From NCBI GenBank assembly GCA_017545365.1, contig JAFWOP010000154.1, positions 1 through 9,049 of the forward strand: a stretch of DNA of 9,049 nt. The letters are read 5' to 3'. Shown here piece after piece: positions 7,101 through 9,049 of this stretch (position 1 is the first letter of the stretch; every line of letters starts with the position of its first letter). The position numbers and the translations under genes were made by a program. Source of the stretch: Bacteroidales bacterium (GTDB taxonomy: Bacteria > Bacteroidota > Bacteroidia > Bacteroidales > P3). Under the pieces are notes generated by a model, which saw only the letters and a list, made by a program, of their open reading frames with translations, was not told where the DNA came from and searched no databases.

Positions 7101-7358
7101 CAGGTTATAGCCATCAACACGAAGCAGCAAGGAGCGGGTGCTGCTGTTCACCTTCAGTTCGTACTGGCCATTCTCATCGGTCATGGTCGTCATACGCTGG
7201 TTGTCGTAGGCAGAAACGATGACACCTGCCAGAGGCTTGCCTGTGGCCGCGTCGGTCACGGTACCGCTCACTGTCTTCTTATCCTCCTGTGCTGTCGCTG
7301 CAATCGAAACGCAGGCCAAGCATATCGCACAGATTGTCTTATGTATGTTGCTAATCAT
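4155..7358 (-). CDS. SusC/RagA-type TonB-dependent outer-membrane transporter
   Basis: A 1067-residue transporter that imports SusD-bound oligosaccharide across the outer membrane with TonB energy. A Sec signal peptide (1-23, ending ATA before Q24) leads into a carboxypeptidase-regulatory-like beta-sandwich (about 30-105: VSGTVTDAATGKPLAGVIVSA, TDENGQYEL). The plug follows, with NTMLIEGINSLNANAQPLVV (157-176) and the signature DIESVEVLKNGTALYGAKGA continuing to IKTK (207-235). The rest is beta-barrel, closing with TFSFGVNINL, an aromatic-rich strand typical of the family. I see no clear TonB box or the usual EVVVTGYG segment between the N-terminal domain and the plug. An upstream in-frame TTG at 7367 exists; I chose the ATG at 7358. 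The gap after the FAS1 stop is 19 nt and is filled by a repeat, indicating one operon with coupled translation. Confidence 0.95.
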   Translation of the reverse strand: MISNIHKTICAICLACVSIAATAQEDKKTVSGTVTDAATGKPLAGVIVSAYDNQRMTTMTDENGQYELKVNSSTRSLLLRVDGYNLQQRAIHGEKADASLYSNAFRETYGRTTSAFISAEANRFDNNAEVSIDPLVAQQLGADMRMVKRGGIPGMGNTMLIEGINSLNANAQPLVVLDDVVMDMQYQRSMLHDGYYNNLLMNLNVNDIESVEVLKNGTALYGAKGANGVLVIKTKRNKSMATKIDVNINGRYELIPRMPEMLGAEEYRLYTTELLSGHINPTAMSNMRYLNSEPSYYYYNQYHNNTDWKDEVYKNAFSQNYGINVQGGDDVASYNLSVGYSLGNSTLKENDYSRFNLRLNSDISITNRLDARFDAYYSDVDRDLRDDGAPLNPLGTVITSPGFLALAKSPFLSPYAFDNHGTISHYLAEADDYLEGKFQGRGRLANPTSILQYGDGRNRNSFGNRLITFAITPKYRFNRHLNLSEHFVLGLVNTNENYYLPLQGVPNFVVDGISEETKLKNIAQSMAARETAIQSDTRLTWQNKYDLHDISVKAGVRYLSYDFTSTSQLGYNSSNDKNPNMSNSLQFKSTDGADDQTREITWYVLGDYGFGDRFYVSAGLSAQASSRFGDDASGLKLFGTVWGLFPSVEASWVLTNEKFLSGIKGIDYLRLNVGFDVSGNDDINYTASRSYFISKRMITDTGVTGKLIGNIGNTDLQWETTRRLTAGLTGNFLNNRVNLHLNVFKSWTTNLLSLRQLSYTSGLQENWSNDGKLENVGFDATLSTKVLALKDFSWELGASAGHYKNKVTALPDNDRSIETNIFGATILTQVGQPVGMFYGYKTDGVYATTTAAEADGHYLLKQNGDRVYFQAGDMRFLDLSASSGSPAGENGLIDEADRTIIGDPNPDIYGNIFTSLAYKNLRLDATFTYSLGNDIFNYQRSLLEGGTYFINQTTAIQNRWTTEGQVTDIPRVSYTDPMGNSRFSDRWIEDGSYLRLSNVTLSYHVPIQSTYLQGVTIWGSAQNLFTITHYLGSDPNCAFSSNILSQGIDRGLLGSGRTFSFGVNINL

Positions 7359-7363
7359 AATTC

Positions 7364-7391
7364 TCAATCTTCAATTTTCAATCTTCAATTC
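7364..7391. repeat. TCAATYT heptamer array at the FAS1-SusC junction
   Basis: Four units, TCAATCT, TCAATTT, TCAATCT and TCAATTC, alternate at 7-nt spacing. The array makes up nearly the whole 19-nt gap and also supplies the last codons of the FAS1 gene (I-E-D) and its TGA stop. The SusC ATG is 6 nt beyond its end. Confidence 0.85.
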
Positions 7392-9021
7392 GTCTTGGGC
7401 GCAGGTAGATGCAGTCAAGCAACATCTCATTAGAGAATTTTGCCCTCTCTGAAGTAGATATGCTGCACTTGATGGTCAGGCTGATTTTGCTAGTACTTTG
7501 GTTGTAGTTTGTGGCGGGGAATGAGAAAGCTTCGGCCAGCATAACGGTATCAACCTTTTCCGGATTGCTTTGGAACACCGTGCCACCGCAATCGAAAGTG
7601 TTCTCTTGGCCATCAGCCTCCACATAGTTAATGGATGCCTTGAACTTACAGGGGCGAATCTTTTTGGGATCAGGATTGCCGAATACCGCCTGTGGCAAGA
7701 TGATGGCACAAACGTCGTACTTACACGACAACACATTGTCTAAACGGATGGTAATCTCCCAGTTCGAACGTCCCGTGGGAATAATCTGAAGGAAACCATT
7801 CTGGGAAACACTGTCGGCAATGAGCCTAATTCCTGAATAGACGCAATCCTTCTCGTCAGTGACATACCATGAAGACTCTGTCTCAGTCCATAGTTCTTTG
7901 AAGAAAGTCTGTTCGGGGGTAAAGGGCCACTCTTTGGTCTTGTATAGAATACCATTGCTACATTGCAGCGGTGTCGCACCATAAAGGATGCCACCAGGAG
8001 CGAATGGTTTTTGGAATACATGGTATATAGGTCTGCCTGCAACATAACTCCTACGCCAGCTCAGGTAAGGGACTGATACCAAGGAGTCGTTTGTTGACTT
8101 CTGGTCGGTCATGTTGAAGACAGCGTCGTCGAGCAGTGCCCGGTTAGTCCAGTATCGCTGCAAAGAGTCGGCCTTCATGTAGGACTTGTCAAAGACGAAA
8201 TACTTCGACGTGTTCTCCCAGGCTTTCTGCCAACCTTCATTGGTAGGAACCACCACCCAGTAGGTGGAGTCTTCGGCATTGAGCAGTCCGATGTTGTCCA
8301 GAATGTGGTTATGCTCGTGGACCACAGAGTCGATGTAGACGGGAACGCCCTCGATGATACCACTCGACACGGAAGCATCGGGGTCGAACTCATCCCATTC
8401 AAACTGACGCAGGTTGCTGCCGATGGCCGACAAGTCAGGCTGGTCACACAGAGCCTCATAGAGATTAAAATCGTATGGAATCGCGTGGGATATCACATGT
8501 ATCACACCATTCTTTGCCCGCTGGTTGGCAGTAATGACCGGAATGTCCTGAATGGTCGATTTCGTCACGCTCACGGTCTTTCCATTCATCAGACGCAATG
8601 TCTGTGAACCCTCCTTCATGGACGTGGTCATGCGTGAGAGATGATTGAATACAAACGACTTCTCAACCATGGAGTCGCCGCGAGCCGTCTCAACAAGCCG
8701 CAGAAGGGAGTCCTTGTTGAACGTGCCGTTAATGGGGGCAATCACGGTAAACGCCTGACTGCCGTCAAGCAGTTGGGCAAAACTGACCTCTGTCTTGCGG
8801 TGCATACGGAATTTGCGGGTCTGCTCAAGCACCTGACAGAAATCCGACAGTTGGGGGTTGGCCTTCAACTGCTGCCACAAGGTGGCATCGCCGCCATTCT
8901 CCAATGCCGGCTCGTAGTGGTCGGTCCAGTCAGAGCAGGCTGTCATTCCAATAACCAATAAACAATAACCAATAACCGTTATTCCATTGGTTACTCTCTT
9001 TATAATTGATGGTCTTTTCAT
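7378..9021 (-). CDS. FAS1 (fasciclin) domain surface lipoprotein of the PUL
   Basis: A 547-residue lipoprotein with its lipobox (VIGMTAC) cysteine at residue 29. Residues about 45-183 form a FAS1 fold: FTVIAPINGTF (91-101) corresponds to the family's first conserved box, FVFNHL (123-128) to the middle helix, and NGVIHVISHAIPY (171-183) to the second box. A weaker second FAS1 copy begins near 186, with YWVVVPTNEGW (254-264) and SNGILYKTKEW near its end. The C-terminal part looks beta-rich and I do not recognise it. FAS1 domains mediate adhesion or carbohydrate contact, so a surface glycan-binding partner of SusC/SusD is plausible but inferred. It precedes SusC, which is often the first gene of such operons, so transcription probably starts beyond the right edge. 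An ATG at 9039 would add MKNEKR; I chose 9021 because the matching SusD signal starts there. Confidence 0.88.
   Translation of the reverse strand: MKRPSIIKRVTNGITVIGYCLLVIGMTACSDWTDHYEPALENGGDATLWQQLKANPQLSDFCQVLEQTRKFRMHRKTEVSFAQLLDGSQAFTVIAPINGTFNKDSLLRLVETARGDSMVEKSFVFNHLSRMTTSMKEGSQTLRLMNGKTVSVTKSTIQDIPVITANQRAKNGVIHVISHAIPYDFNLYEALCDQPDLSAIGSNLRQFEWDEFDPDASVSSGIIEGVPVYIDSVVHEHNHILDNIGLLNAEDSTYWVVVPTNEGWQKAWENTSKYFVFDKSYMKADSLQRYWTNRALLDDAVFNMTDQKSTNDSLVSVPYLSWRRSYVAGRPIYHVFQKPFAPGGILYGATPLQCSNGILYKTKEWPFTPEQTFFKELWTETESSWYVTDEKDCVYSGIRLIADSVSQNGFLQIIPTGRSNWEITIRLDNVLSCKYDVCAIILPQAVFGNPDPKKIRPCKFKASINYVEADGQENTFDCGGTVFQSNPEKVDTVMLAEAFSFPATNYNQSTSKISLTIKCSISTSERAKFSNEMLLDCIYLRPRRIED
8942..9021 (-). 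repeat. Shared lipoprotein signal-peptide block, copy B (FAS1)
   Basis: This is the partner of 3971-4050, gap-free with 70 of 80 bases identical and a perfect 38-nt match at 8942-8979. The CCAATAA-type heptamers are at 8948-8975. The encoded signals differ at seven positions before the cysteine (for example MKRPSIIKRVTN here against MKKLSIIKKMTN in SusD) and share TVIGYCLLVIGMT exactly. The proteins show no similarity beyond the cysteine. Confidence 0.85.
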
Positions 9022-9028
9022 TCTTTTT

Positions 9029-9049
9029 TCATTTTTCATTTTTCACTTT
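9029..9049. repeat. TCATTTT heptamer array at the FAS1 start, cut by the edge
   Basis: Units TCATTTT, TCATTTT and TCACTTT run in register to the last base of the window. On the coding strand each of the first two carries ATGA, giving ATGs at 9039 (in the FAS1 frame) and 9032 (out of frame). It resembles the tract at the GH8 start. Confidence 0.65.

Noticed and set aside
6783..7433. Plus-strand open frame (216 codons) opposite the SusC N-terminus
   Set aside because: It lies over the well-supported SusC signal peptide, N-terminal domain and plug, and the product shows no family features.

Overview
The window looks like a polysaccharide-utilisation locus (PUL) from a Bacteroidales genome, most likely Prevotella or a close relative. 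The evidence is an adjacent SusC/SusD outer-membrane pair, SPase II lipoproteins, a Bacteroidetes-type promoter (TTTG, 19 bp, TAACTTTG), starts without Shine-Dalgarno sites, and AT-rich tandem repeats at gene junctions. Every credible gene lies on the minus strand, so transcription runs from right to left.

In transcription order the layout is: a FAS1 (fasciclin) domain lipoprotein (9021-7378); a 19-nt gap; a SusC-type TonB-dependent transporter (7358-4155); a 104-nt gap holding two perfect 42-bp hairpin-forming repeats; a SusD-type glycan-binding lipoprotein (4050-2281); a 272-nt leader with a GNRA-loop hairpin and U-run; and a glycoside hydrolase family 8 enzyme closely resembling the reducing-end xylose-releasing exo-oligoxylanase Rex (2008-650). 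Next comes a 445-nt non-coding stretch with two kinds of palindromic repeat, and then a separately promoted small lipoprotein gene that runs off the left edge. The likely joint function is this: the FAS1 and SusD lipoproteins capture an oligosaccharide at the cell surface, SusC imports it, and the periplasmic GH8 enzyme trims xylose from its reducing end. Xylan or xylo-oligosaccharide as the substrate rests on the GH8 assignment alone.

The genes belong to known families. The unusual part is the repeat layer. At least seven tracts at or inside gene boundaries are built on a 7-nt period but use unrelated heptamers (TCATTTT, TAATGAA, GTTGAGR, CCAATAA, TCAATYT), and the 42-bp unit equals six heptamers. 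Three of them are translated: one makes a seven-residue repeat inside SusD, and one forms the hydrophobic core of two nearly interchangeable lipoprotein signal peptides (SusD and FAS1, 70 of 80 bp identical). In the leftmost lipoprotein a different, palindromic element has enlarged the signal peptide in frame by about 23 residues. The intergenic 205-649 region carries a 22-nt-period array of GTTTC-N7-GAAAC units flanked by inverted copies of a GCCRTCAT motif, which resembles a small non-autonomous element. I see no tRNA, rRNA, CRISPR array, transposase or phage gene.
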